The notes under the pieces were generated by a model, which did not search any database, was not told where the DNA came from, and worked only from the letters and a program-made list of their open reading frames with translations. From positions 1 through 42,701 of the forward strand of contig WRLK01000027.1 of NCBI GenBank assembly GCA_009777635.1: DNA of 42,701 nt, written 5' to 3'. This document shows positions 36,608 through 42,701 of this stretch, in pieces. Each line of letters opens with the position of its first letter. Position 1 is the stretch's first letter. Position numbers and translations under genes: made by a program. This DNA comes from Oscillospiraceae bacterium (GTDB lineage: Bacteria; Bacillota; Clostridia; Oscillospirales; Ruminococcaceae).

Positions 36608-36949
36608 ATGCCGCTTACGATATTAAATCTCGAACAGGGAATGCCCACTGTGGAAACCGCAAGGATGCGCTTGGAGCAGGGGATTCGGACGGCGCGCGCG
36701 CGCAGGCTTTCGGTGATTAAGATTATACATGGGTACGGCTCAAGCGGAAAGGGCGGCGCGATCAAGAAGGATGTGCGTAAGGTTTTAACAAGAAAGCTTG
36801 CCGCAAAAGAAATACGCGGGTTTGTAGCGGGCGAGGATTTTTCGCCGTTTGACCCCGTCGCGCGGGAAATCATCGACAAGTGCCCGGAGATACGCGGCGA
36901 CCGGGATTACACCCGCGGCAACCACGGAATTACGATCGTGCTGATTTAG
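36608..36949 (+). CDS. Smr domain protein
   Basis: A 113-aa stand-alone Smr (MutS2 C-terminal-like) domain. The core is LNLEQGMPTVETARMRLEQG and VIKIIHGYGSSGKGGAIKKD, with the HGxG motif of the family, ending in GNHGITIVLI. Smr domains bind or nick nucleic acids; the usual DLHG motif is replaced by L-N-L-E here. The start is 10 bp after the VanY-like stop, with AGGGGTG as ribosome-binding site, so it is in that operon. Confidence 0.8.
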   Translation: MPLTILNLEQGMPTVETARMRLEQGIRTARARRLSVIKIIHGYGSSGKGGAIKKDVRKVLTRKLAAKEIRGFVAGEDFSPFDPVAREIIDKCPEIRGDRDYTRGNHGITIVLI

Positions 36950-36951
36950 AT

Positions 36952-38079
36952 ATGGATTTTAAGAATCGTTTTAAAAGCTTATATAAACGCAAGCGGTTGC
37001 GGCTGCTTCTGCTTTTACCGTTGTCTCTTGCGCTAACGGCGGTGGCGGAAATGTTCCCGCGTATCACCGAGCAGGTTTATTCTACGGGAATTTACCGGCA
37101 CTTGTCGGGGGGAATAGCGCGGGCCACGGGATTTCTGCCGTTTTCATTGGCTCAGTGGGTTTTACTGGCAGCGGTATCCTCCGTTCTAGGGTATATCGCG
37201 ATGACCGTCGTAAAAATAAAAAGAACGCCAAAAAAGCGCCTTAAGATTTCCGCTTTGGCGCTTCTTACGCTCCTTTGTGTTTTCAGCGTTATCGTTTTTG
37301 GTTTTACCGTGTTTTGCGGCTTAAACTACCACAGGATGACCTTTGCCGAAACAAACGGGATTTTCGTCCGCCCATCGTCGGCTGAAGAGCTTGCCGATAT
37401 GTGCTTCGAGCTTGTAAAAAGCACGAATGAGGCGGCAGGTAACGTCCGGCGTGACGGCGGCGGCGTAGCTGTCCACAGCTTTTTAAGTTATTACGATATG
37501 GCGAAAACGGCCGCCACGTCGTTCTCGGAGCTTAAAAGCGAGTATCCCGCGCTTTCGGGGTATACTCCAAGAGCAAAGCCGGTTTTGTTTTCAAAGGCGC
37601 TGTCCCTTGCGGACCTTGTCGGGTTTTACTTCCCGTTCACGTTTGAGGCAAACGTGAACGTCGACGTTTTGGATTATAAGATACCGTCCGCGATGACCCA
37701 CGAGCTTGCGCACTACAAGGGGTATATGCGTGAGGACGAGGCAAACTTTATAGCGTATCTTACATGCCGCGAAAGTAAAAATGAAGACTTCATCTATTCC
37801 GGGAACATGCTGGCGCTGGGTTACAGCCTAAACGCGCTTCGCGGCGCCGACCCGGATGCGTACCTGCTCGCGATGGAATCCCTGTCAACCCTTGTAGCTG
37901 CCGATTTTAACGCAAACTACTGGTACTGGAGGCAGTTCGAGGGCCCTGTCGCCGAGGTTTCGGGGATGGTAAACGACGCGTACCTTAGAACGAACCGGCA
38001 ATCCGACGGCACAAGAAGCTACGGTCGTATGGTCGACTTGCTTTTGGCCGATTACAGAGACAGGCGCGATATCTCATAA
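36952..38079 (+). CDS. DUF3810 family membrane metalloprotease-like protein
   Basis: A 375-aa protein from ATG 36952, 2 bp after the Smr stop; the longer frame from 36880 runs inside that gene. It has hydrophobic helices at about 19-35, 65-86 and 100-123, then a soluble part with a zinc-protease motif His250-Glu251-x-x-His254 (THELAHYKGY) and Glu261/Glu263 nearby. DUF3810 proteins are predicted membrane-bound metalloproteases of unknown substrate. Its last 28 bp overlap the convergent aroK gene. Confidence 0.87.
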   Translation: MDFKNRFKSLYKRKRLRLLLLLPLSLALTAVAEMFPRITEQVYSTGIYRHLSGGIARATGFLPFSLAQWVLLAAVSSVLGYIAMTVVKIKRTPKKRLKISALALLTLLCVFSVIVFGFTVFCGLNYHRMTFAETNGIFVRPSSAEELADMCFELVKSTNEAAGNVRRDGGGVAVHSFLSYYDMAKTAATSFSELKSEYPALSGYTPRAKPVLFSKALSLADLVGFYFPFTFEANVNVDVLDYKIPSAMTHELAHYKGYMREDEANFIAYLTCRESKNEDFIYSGNMLALGYSLNALRGADPDAYLLAMESLSTLVAADFNANYWYWRQFEGPVAEVSGMVNDAYLRTNRQSDGTRSYGRMVDLLLADYRDRRDIS

Positions 38080-38546
38080 ACTACTTTCTCCAGGCTTTTA
38101 CCGCCGGCTTTTACCGTAAAGCCGGCGTATTTTTTATACAGCGGAAGCCTTTCGTTATACAATTCCTCTAGCGTTTTGCCTTTTTCAATGACGACGCCGC
38201 GGCTTTTGATGTCGCCGGTGCGGGCGATGATCTCTTCAACCGGCACCTCAAGAAATATTATCTTCGATATGCTTTTTAAATGATTCATCGCTTTCTCGGA
38301 ATACACGGCGCTGCCTCCTGTAGCAATGCATGTATTTTCACACCGGAGCGCGCCGATGACGGCTTCCTCCTTGCGGTTGAAGCCGTCATTGCCGTCATCC
38401 TCTAAAATCTGCCATAAAAACTTTCCGTATGCTTGCTGTATCAACAGGTCGGTATCGGTAAACGCCATGTTCAGCGTCTTTGCCAAAAGTACGCCCACCG
38501 TGCTTTTTCCGCATGCAGGCATCCCGATTAGAGAGATGTTGTTCAT
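38052..38546 (-). CDS. aroK: Shikimate kinase
   Basis: A 164-aa kinase that phosphorylates shikimate in the chorismate pathway. It has the P-loop GMPACGKS (8-15), Asp31 and Asp33 in the substrate-binding DTD motif, and the GG motif ATGGSAV. Length is usual for monofunctional enzymes. It follows the amidase gene by 4 bp, so it is in an operon with cell-wall genes. Its 3' end overlaps DUF3810 tail to tail by 28 bp. Confidence 0.93.
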   Translation of the reverse strand: MNNISLIGMPACGKSTVGVLLAKTLNMAFTDTDLLIQQAYGKFLWQILEDDGNDGFNRKEEAVIGALRCENTCIATGGSAVYSEKAMNHLKSISKIIFLEVPVEEIIARTGDIKSRGVVIEKGKTLEELYNERLPLYKKYAGFTVKAGGKSLEKVVYEISRLSL

Positions 38547-38550
38547 GGCT

Positions 38551-40530
38551 TTAATACACCGTTATCACGCATTCGTCGTAGATGTTTCTGTCCGCGGCGG
38601 AGGCCACCCTTATCGTCGCTTCGCCCGGCCTGCGCGCCCTGATATTCCCGCGGTTGTCGACGCTCACAACATTTGAGTCGCTGCTTGACCATACAACGGG
38701 CGCGTTCTGCGCCCCGCCCGGCTCAATTCCGTAGAACAGCTGCTCTTCATGGCCTTGTTCGACGCTAATATCATTATATTCTAAAACGATATAGTCGATG
38801 GGGTCGGCGTCGTCGAGCATGACGTTAACGGTGCATGTTGCGCGGATGTCGCTGTCCTGCCGTGAGCGGGCGGTGATCGTGACCCTTCCCTCTCCTATAC
38901 CTCTGACGCGCCCGTTTGAATCGACGGTCGCGATGTTGGTGTCGGAGCTGCTCCAGCGGACGTCGTCGCGCGACGCGCCGCTTGGCCTGAGCGACGTCCT
39001 GATATCGACCCGCTCGCCTACAAAAATGTTGTAGCGGTCGTGCTCAATACTGATGGATGTGATCCTTGCGCCGGTGCTGCTGCCGCTGCCGCCGCTTTCC
39101 CCGGGCTCATCTTCCCGAGGCGCTTGGCTTCCGCTGCTTCCGCTTACCTTCGGCGCGGGGCCCAAGTCACGGTTTCCGGTTGAGGCCTCGCCTGTATTGG
39201 CTGTCCTTATCGCGCCCTCTATGGAATTTGCGATGGCGGCCGCCACACGGTCGTGGTACCGCGAATCGCGAAGCTTTGTATATTCCGTCTGGTTTGTCAT
39301 GAAGCCCGTTTCAACAAGCACGCTTAAAAACTCCGGAGAAAGGTTGATGGGGAAATAGCTTTGCCTCGCGCGCCGGTTATCCGTCGCCATCGCCCGCGCG
39401 ACGTTTGCCGAGCTATTTATCGCAAGCCGGGACGAATACGGGCGGTGAAAATATGTCTCGGTGCCCGCGGCCGATGCGCTGCGCGACGCGTTTGCATGGA
39501 CGCTTACCAGTATATGGGGGTTTGCCTTCGCGGCCCTTGTCACACGCTGCTCCATCACGTAGCCCGCGTTGTTCATTAACGTAACCTTTGCACCGCGTTT
39601 TTTAAGCTCCGCTTCAAGCTTTTTCGCAATCGCAAGGTTCACGGTTTTCTCAGGCCATTTGCGGTCTGTACCGAGGGCGCCGGGATCGCTGCCGCCGTGG
39701 CCCGGGTCAATAACAATCACCGCGTTCTTTATATCCCTTGGAGGGTTGTTAAACCGGAAAATAAGGTTGCCGTTTTTGTCGTAATACGCGCGGTACCCCA
39801 TAAAGCCGTGCTTATTGCGAAACGTCAGCGTCAGCTTTGATCCGTCCTCCCACGAGGCCCCTGTAAACAGGCGGTTGTTTTCTGAAAGATTCGCGCTGTT
39901 CGGCGCGCTTGTCGTGTAATGGAACTGTATCTGGAAAGCGTTATCCCGGTACGTCACCGAAAACGGAACCTTTTGCTGTGTTTTCAGGATCATGTACGTC
40001 CATCTTGCGTTTTCCGAATTAAAGCTCATGCTTGTGATCGCGTTGTTCCGAGGGCCTTTTTCAACTTGTCTTAGGTGCCTTGTCTCGACCCTTAGCCCCG
40101 AGCCCAAAACCCGGTATGTATACTTTATGCCGCGTTGGCTTACAAATTCAATGTCGCCGCTTACCACGTAATCGATTGTGTCCTTCGGCAGGGGATAGTG
40201 GTTTGCGCTTGGGATGTTTGTCTTTGAGTTTGCGGGATACGTCGGCACCTGATCGTTGCGAATCCTGACGGGAACGCCGCCGTCGGGTGGGTTTGTGCGG
40301 TAAAGGATACCGGATTCTTCACTGTCGTCCCAGGCATCGAATGATTCATCCGGCGGTATCTGCCAATCGTCGAGGAACTCGTCCGGACCCGTCTGCATGC
40401 CGTCGTTGTAAGCGGACCCGGAGCTGCTTTGCCACGGCAGCGCCGACGCCGCCGCGCCAAGCGTGAGCAGTACCGATAACAGCACCGCCAACGAAGCCGA
40501 ATAAATTTTTTTATCAAAGAAGCAAATCAC
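38551..40530 (-). CDS. N-acetylmuramoyl-L-alanine amidase with AMIN-like and two Big_2 domains
   Basis: A 659-aa secreted enzyme from a GTG start 9 nt after GGAGG. A signal peptide covers about residues 1-30, an AMIN-like beta domain about 120-265, and the Amidase_3 domain about 270-445. Zinc ligands are His278 (IDPGHGG), Glu294 (WPEKTVN) and His345 (SVHANAS), and Glu407 (LVETGFMTN) is catalytic. A Gly/Ser-rich linker leads to two bacterial Ig-like Big_2 domains at about 495-575 and 578-659, each with a WSSSD core and a G-x-A/G-T-I strand. It cleaves the bond between glycan and stem peptide; the Ig domains probably anchor it to the surface. Confidence 0.94.
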   Translation of the reverse strand: MICFFDKKIYSASLAVLLSVLLTLGAAASALPWQSSSGSAYNDGMQTGPDEFLDDWQIPPDESFDAWDDSEESGILYRTNPPDGGVPVRIRNDQVPTYPANSKTNIPSANHYPLPKDTIDYVVSGDIEFVSQRGIKYTYRVLGSGLRVETRHLRQVEKGPRNNAITSMSFNSENARWTYMILKTQQKVPFSVTYRDNAFQIQFHYTTSAPNSANLSENNRLFTGASWEDGSKLTLTFRNKHGFMGYRAYYDKNGNLIFRFNNPPRDIKNAVIVIDPGHGGSDPGALGTDRKWPEKTVNLAIAKKLEAELKKRGAKVTLMNNAGYVMEQRVTRAAKANPHILVSVHANASRSASAAGTETYFHRPYSSRLAINSSANVARAMATDNRRARQSYFPINLSPEFLSVLVETGFMTNQTEYTKLRDSRYHDRVAAAIANSIEGAIRTANTGEASTGNRDLGPAPKVSGSSGSQAPREDEPGESGGSGSSTGARITSISIEHDRYNIFVGERVDIRTSLRPSGASRDDVRWSSSDTNIATVDSNGRVRGIGEGRVTITARSRQDSDIRATCTVNVMLDDADPIDYIVLEYNDISVEQGHEEQLFYGIEPGGAQNAPVVWSSSDSNVVSVDNRGNIRARRPGEATIRVASAADRNIYDECVITVY

Positions 40531-40566
40531 AAAAAGGTACCTCCATTTTAATTCTTTTGTCTTTAT

Positions 40567-41889
40567 TTAAAGAAACAAGCTTTTCAAGTTCCTGGCTTCC
40601 CTGTTTACGATCTGCGCGACGTCGCGTTCCGGCTCGAACAGCGAGTCGTACCGGAAGATGACGACGCCGCCGTAGTTTTTAGCGTTCCTTGCGTCCTGCG
40701 TTTTGCGCTTCATAAGATCGTCGTTTCTTACAAATTCGTGTCTGCCGCGGTCCCCGGCCCAGGAGTCCTGCCTTCCGATCTTATAAGCCGCAAGCCCGAC
40801 GTAAAGCTTAACGCCCGGCGCCGTGACCATGCTTTCCCACTCTTTCAGCGTGTCGCGGTACGGCTGCGCTTGGTTGTCGTACCCGAAATAAATCTGCGGA
40901 CATATGTAGTCGAAATACCCCGGCGCCGAAGTGATTTTCCGCACGTCGAGGTACTGTGCGTGATAGTTGTTGTAGACGCTGCTTTGCGGGCTTATACCGA
41001 ACAGTACGTTTTTGTTTTCCTGCTTGATTGCGTTATACATTTTTTTAATAAGCGTCTCCACGTTTGCGCGCCGCCAGTTCGCAAGCGAAAGGCCGCCGCC
41101 GTTTTTAACATACCCGTCATAGGATGGCTTGTCGAACGCCGTGTCCGTTACGGGGTAAAAGTAGTCGTCTATATGTATGCCGTCAATATTGTAATTTCTA
41201 ACGATTTCCACAACTCCCGCCACGATTAAATTCTGGGCTTTCGTGCTCGCGGGATTGTATGATATAATCCCATTATACCGTATCACGGAGTCGTCGCCGT
41301 TCTCGATCCATTTCCTTGCCTGATTGGAGCTTGATAACGGGTTGTTCCGGTTCGCCGGCCTGATCCTGTAGGGGTTTATCCACGCTTCTATGCGAAGACC
41401 GCGGGCTCTTGCCTCCCTGACCATGATCGCAAGGGGATCGAATCCGGGATTTTTGCCCTCTGTTCCCGTTATTGTGTGCGACCACGGGAAATGGCTCGAC
41501 TCATACAGCGCGTCGGCAAACGGACGCACCTGAACAATCACCGTGTTTAAGCCGAAATCCTTTGACGTGTCGAACATCTTTTGGATGTTTGCGGTGAACT
41601 GCCGTTCAGTTTTATTTTTAAGGATATGCTCAAATTCAAGGAACGAAATCCAGACAGCCCTTACTTCGGCGGGCGGACGTCTTACCGACGTCGCCGAAAC
41701 CGACGCCGCTATACCGTCCTGATACGGCAGGATAACGTCGTCGTCTATCGCGGGGTATTCCATCGTCTGAAAAAATTCTGACGCCTGGCGGTCCGCCTTT
41801 GCATCCTTTTGTGCCGAGGGCGCCGCACAGCCAAAGGCGAAAGCCGCCGTAAGCGTAAGCGCCAAAATCCTTAGTATCGTTTTTTTCAT
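40567..41889 (-). CDS. GHL10 (DUF187, YngK-like) family lipoprotein glycosidase
   Basis: Read from the ATG at 41889 (GGAGG 9 nt before) it is 440 aa. A lipoprotein signal peptide ends at the lipobox A-F-G-C, Cys21. The catalytic TIM barrel matches GHL10: EVRAVWISFLEFE, NTVIVQVRPFADALY, GLRIEAWINPYRIRP and YNIDGIHIDDYFYP. The family includes surface hydrolases suspected of acting on peptidoglycan glycan strands. It is 36 bp upstream of the amidase gene, which supports a joint role in wall turnover. Confidence 0.92.
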   Translation of the reverse strand: MKKTILRILALTLTAAFAFGCAAPSAQKDAKADRQASEFFQTMEYPAIDDDVILPYQDGIAASVSATSVRRPPAEVRAVWISFLEFEHILKNKTERQFTANIQKMFDTSKDFGLNTVIVQVRPFADALYESSHFPWSHTITGTEGKNPGFDPLAIMVREARARGLRIEAWINPYRIRPANRNNPLSSSNQARKWIENGDDSVIRYNGIISYNPASTKAQNLIVAGVVEIVRNYNIDGIHIDDYFYPVTDTAFDKPSYDGYVKNGGGLSLANWRRANVETLIKKMYNAIKQENKNVLFGISPQSSVYNNYHAQYLDVRKITSAPGYFDYICPQIYFGYDNQAQPYRDTLKEWESMVTAPGVKLYVGLAAYKIGRQDSWAGDRGRHEFVRNDDLMKRKTQDARNAKNYGGVVIFRYDSLFEPERDVAQIVNREARNLKSLFL

Positions 41890-41905
41890 GGGCCTTGCCT
41901 CCACG

Positions 41906-41949
41906 GTAATATTTAAACTAATATTACGCGATTTCATGCGGACAGTCAA
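41906..41949 (-). promoter_or_regulatory. Promoter of the GHL10-amidase-aroK operon with overlapping palindrome
   Basis: On the minus strand TTGACT (41949-41944), 17 bp, TAATAT (41926-41921). The -10 lies in a perfect inverted repeat, GTAATATT (41906-41913), TAAACT, AATATTAC (41920-41927). The palindrome covers the -10 and start point and is a good operator candidate; the regulator is unknown. Confidence 0.7.
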
Positions 41950-42133
41950 GTTTTGACGAATTATCTGCTATCTATCTAAGTGGGCATAATGATGCGGTTT
42001 CTTGCGTTATTTTAATTTGTTAACAAAAATTTTCAAAAATATCTAATATGTGTTATACTTTCATAAATATATGACGCCGCATATCTTTTTTATCCCGACC
42101 TTTCCGTTTCACTCGGAATATATCGCAAAAAAG
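41950..42133. other. Non-coding stretch between GHL10 operon and toxin locus
   Basis: An A/T-rich region with no convincing gene. It contains TTTTCA, 18 bp, TATACT with the -10 at 42054-42059, a possible plus-strand promoter, and the short dyad CCGTTTC/CTCGG region. A frame from 42071 to 42226 is open but lacks a ribosome-binding site. Confidence 0.4.
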
Positions 42134-42162
42134 TTGCGCCGGATTTTTTTCTATGCTATACT
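42134..42162 (+). promoter_or_regulatory. Promoter of the toxin mRNA
   Basis: TTGCGC (42134-42139), 17 bp, TATACT (42157-42162). The predicted start near 42169 gives a 5' leader of about 54 nt. Confidence 0.75.
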
Positions 42163-42222
42163 TTTCATGACAAGGGACAACCTAAAGGCGGTTAGCCAAT
42201 CCACCGGAAAGGTGGTGAGGCC

Positions 42223-42300
42223 GTGACTACATACGAAACGATAGCTTTAATGTTATATTTCGGAATGGTCATAATTGCGCTTATAAACGCAAAAAAATAA
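42223..42300 (+). CDS. Type I toxin-like peptide of the Hol_Tox / Fst-TxpA kind
   Basis: GTG 42223 opens 25 codons reading MTTYETIALMLYFGMVIIAL then INAKK. The start MTTYE(T/A)xxLM, one hydrophobic helix (about residues 7-21) and a basic tail are the pattern of the putative holin-like toxin family. The ribosome-binding site GGTGG (42211-42215) is the right arm of a hairpin whose left arm is CCACC (42201-42205) with a GGAAA loop, so translation is probably throttled. The stop codon is inside the left arm of a bidirectional terminator. A convergent antisense RNA overlaps the 3' end. The peptide would damage the membrane when not repressed; toxicity is inferred from family and layout. Confidence 0.75.
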   Translation: MTTYETIALMLYFGMVIIALINAKK

Positions 42301-42374
42301 CCGCCCAGCCGTACAAGCCTTGAGCGGTTATTTTTTATAACCATCAGGCTAACCGCTGAACGGCTGCCCTTGTC
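42291..42374 (-). ncRNA. Antisense RNA antitoxin, copy 1
   Basis: Transcribed from the promoter at 42409-42381 towards the toxin gene, about 84 nt. It starts TGACAAGGGCAGCCGTTCAGCG, wait-free of any reading frame of note, forms a 5' stem-loop, and ends in the shared terminator. About 46 nt (42291-42336) are perfectly complementary to the toxin mRNA 3' end including the last codons. This tail-to-tail layout is that of txpA/ratA and bsrG/SR4 loci. Confidence 0.75.
42297..42336. terminator. Bidirectional terminator shared by toxin mRNA and antisense RNA
   Basis: ATAACCGC (42297-42304) pairs with GCGGTTAT (42324-42331). TTTTTT follows on the plus strand (42331-42336), and seven A precede it (42291-42297), giving a U-tract for the minus strand. 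Confidence 0.85.
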
Positions 42375-42380
42375 ATTTAT

Positions 42381-42409
42381 ATTATAATCCGGATTCGCGC
42401 TGTTGTCAA
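42381..42409 (-). promoter_or_regulatory. Promoter of antisense RNA copy 1
   Basis: On the minus strand TTGACA (42409-42404), 17 bp, TATAAT (42386-42381). It is a perfect consensus and stronger-looking than the toxin promoter, as expected for an antitoxin. Confidence 0.9.
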
Positions 42410-42420
42410 TCCATAAACGC

Positions 42421-42503
42421 AAAAAAAGAAACCGCCCAGCCCGGTAAGCTACGTGCGGTTATTTCAAACCCACAAGGCTAACCGCTGAACGGTTGCCCTT
42501 GTC
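42421..42503 (-). ncRNA. Antisense RNA antitoxin, copy 2 (orphan)
   Basis: About 83 nt from a second consensus promoter. The 5' hairpin is CAAGG-CAACCG / CGGTT-GCCTTG, better paired than in copy 1. The terminator AACCGC (42430-42435) / GCGGTT (42455-42460) is followed on this strand by TCTTTTTTT. No toxin frame opposes it, so any action must be in trans, on the toxin of copy 1 or a paralogue. Confidence 0.65.
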
Positions 42504-42509
42504 ACTTAT

Positions 42510-42538
42510 ATTATAATCCGGATTCGCGCTGTTGTCAA
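42510..42538 (-). promoter_or_regulatory. Promoter of antisense RNA copy 2
   Basis: On the minus strand TTGACA (42538-42533), 17 bp, TATAAT (42515-42510), identical in both hexamers and spacer to copy 1. Confidence 0.9.
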
Positions 42539-42560
42539 CGTTTTTGCGAAAAAAGAAAAG

Positions 42561-42589
42561 TTGTAACGGCCTGTTTATTGTGCTATACT
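42561..42589 (+). promoter_or_regulatory. Promoter of the second toxin-like unit
   Basis: TTGTAA (42561-42566), 17 bp, TATACT (42584-42589). The -10 is the same as that of the toxin promoter at 42157. Confidence 0.7.
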
Positions 42590-42648
42590 GTTCTATAGCA
42601 GACAGGGCAGTGAGCCGGCGGTCTTCGTCCCCCGAAAGGGGGGATGCT

Positions 42649-42701
42649 ATGAACATAATCATTGAGGTTCGCAAATTAGTGCAAGCCTTAGCGAGTCTTA
42701 T
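42649..42701 (+). CDS. Small toxin-like peptide, cut by window edge
   Basis: ATG 42649 opens MNIIIEVRKLVQALASL and stays open to the edge (17 full codons). The ribosome-binding run GGGGGG (42638-42643) is the right arm of a hairpin, CCCCC (42629-42633) with a GAAA loop. Promoter, leader length (about 55 nt) and hairpin over the ribosome-binding site mirror the Hol_Tox-like unit 430 bp upstream. The peptide sequence is different, so it may be another toxin family or a small membrane protein. Confidence 0.5.
   Translation, partial: MNIIIEVRKLVQALASL

Larger units (their letters stand above)
42283..42538. repeat. Tandem duplication of the antitoxin RNA gene
   Basis: Copy 1 (42283-42409) and copy 2 (42413-42538) are about 127 bp each. 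Both begin ATAAACGCAAAAAAA, contain a terminator stem and the GGCTAACCGCTGAACGG block, and end with the same minus-strand promoter. Copy 2 carries the last toxin codons (ATAAACGCA) with the stop changed to GAA and no toxin in front. Confidence 0.88.

Noticed and set aside
42071-42226. Leader reading frame overlapping the toxin start
   Set aside because: Its TGA overlaps the toxin GTG, suggesting coupling, but the predicted mRNA starts at about 42169, past its last in-frame ATG (42167), and no ribosome-binding site is seen.
42283-42538. CRISPR-like repeat
   Set aside because: Only two 127-bp units, each with a promoter and terminator; they are duplicated RNA genes.

Overview
The window looks like the chromosome of an anaerobic, probably spore-forming Clostridia member (Firmicutes). 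The basis is the tig-clpP-clpX order, the rplS-lepB-rbgA-rnhB-yraN block known from Firmicutes, a SpoIVFA/SpoIVFB-like pair, a YesM/YesN two-component system and near-consensus sigma-A promoters. The taxon is inferred from gene content; no rRNA is present.

Left part (1-13618), accessory carbohydrate locus. After the edge-truncated DUF1848 gene and a 3'-truncated methyltransferase come a GH43 glycosidase, a YesM-type sensor kinase, a short YesN-type AraC response regulator, an ABC sugar importer without its own ATPase, a deletion remnant of a GH88/GH105-like gene, a YicI-like GH31 alpha-xylosidase and a GH42 beta-galactosidase. The enzyme set suits debranching of imported xyloglucan or arabinoxylan oligosaccharides. 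A 65-nt element repeated upstream of the GH43 and solute-binding-protein genes is a good candidate for the YesN-type operator.

Middle (about 13.6-19.5 kb), decayed mobile DNA. It holds fragments of a serine recombinase, a WYL regulator, an ImmA/IrrE peptidase (frameshifted) and a MobV relaxase (3'-truncated). Next comes a better-preserved module: three XRE regulators with palindromic or repeated operators, a small conserved protein, TnpV and a large serine recombinase with one frameshift in a poly-A run. The recombinase frame runs into the antisense of a tRNA-Pro(CGG) gene.

Right part (19.6-41.9 kb), mostly core genes: clpX, clpP, tig (with an unusual Lys/Ala-rich tail), a phosphoesterase, thrC, a stalk-domain protein, an M19 dipeptidase, yraN, rnhB, rbgA, lepB, rplS with a structured leader, a TIGR03960/DUF2344 radical-SAM pair split by a flavodoxin, a candidate small RNA, DUF6809, the M50/M23 pair, a VanY-like carboxypeptidase, an Smr protein, DUF3810, aroK, an Amidase_3/Big_2 cell-wall amidase and a GHL10 lipoprotein.

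Right edge (42.0-42.7 kb), the most unusual region. It holds a type I toxin-antitoxin locus: a 25-aa Hol_Tox-like peptide whose mRNA converges on an antisense RNA and shares a bidirectional terminator with it. The antisense RNA gene is tandemly duplicated. A second toxin-like transcription unit with the same design (TATACT promoter, hairpin over the ribosome-binding site) runs off the window end.
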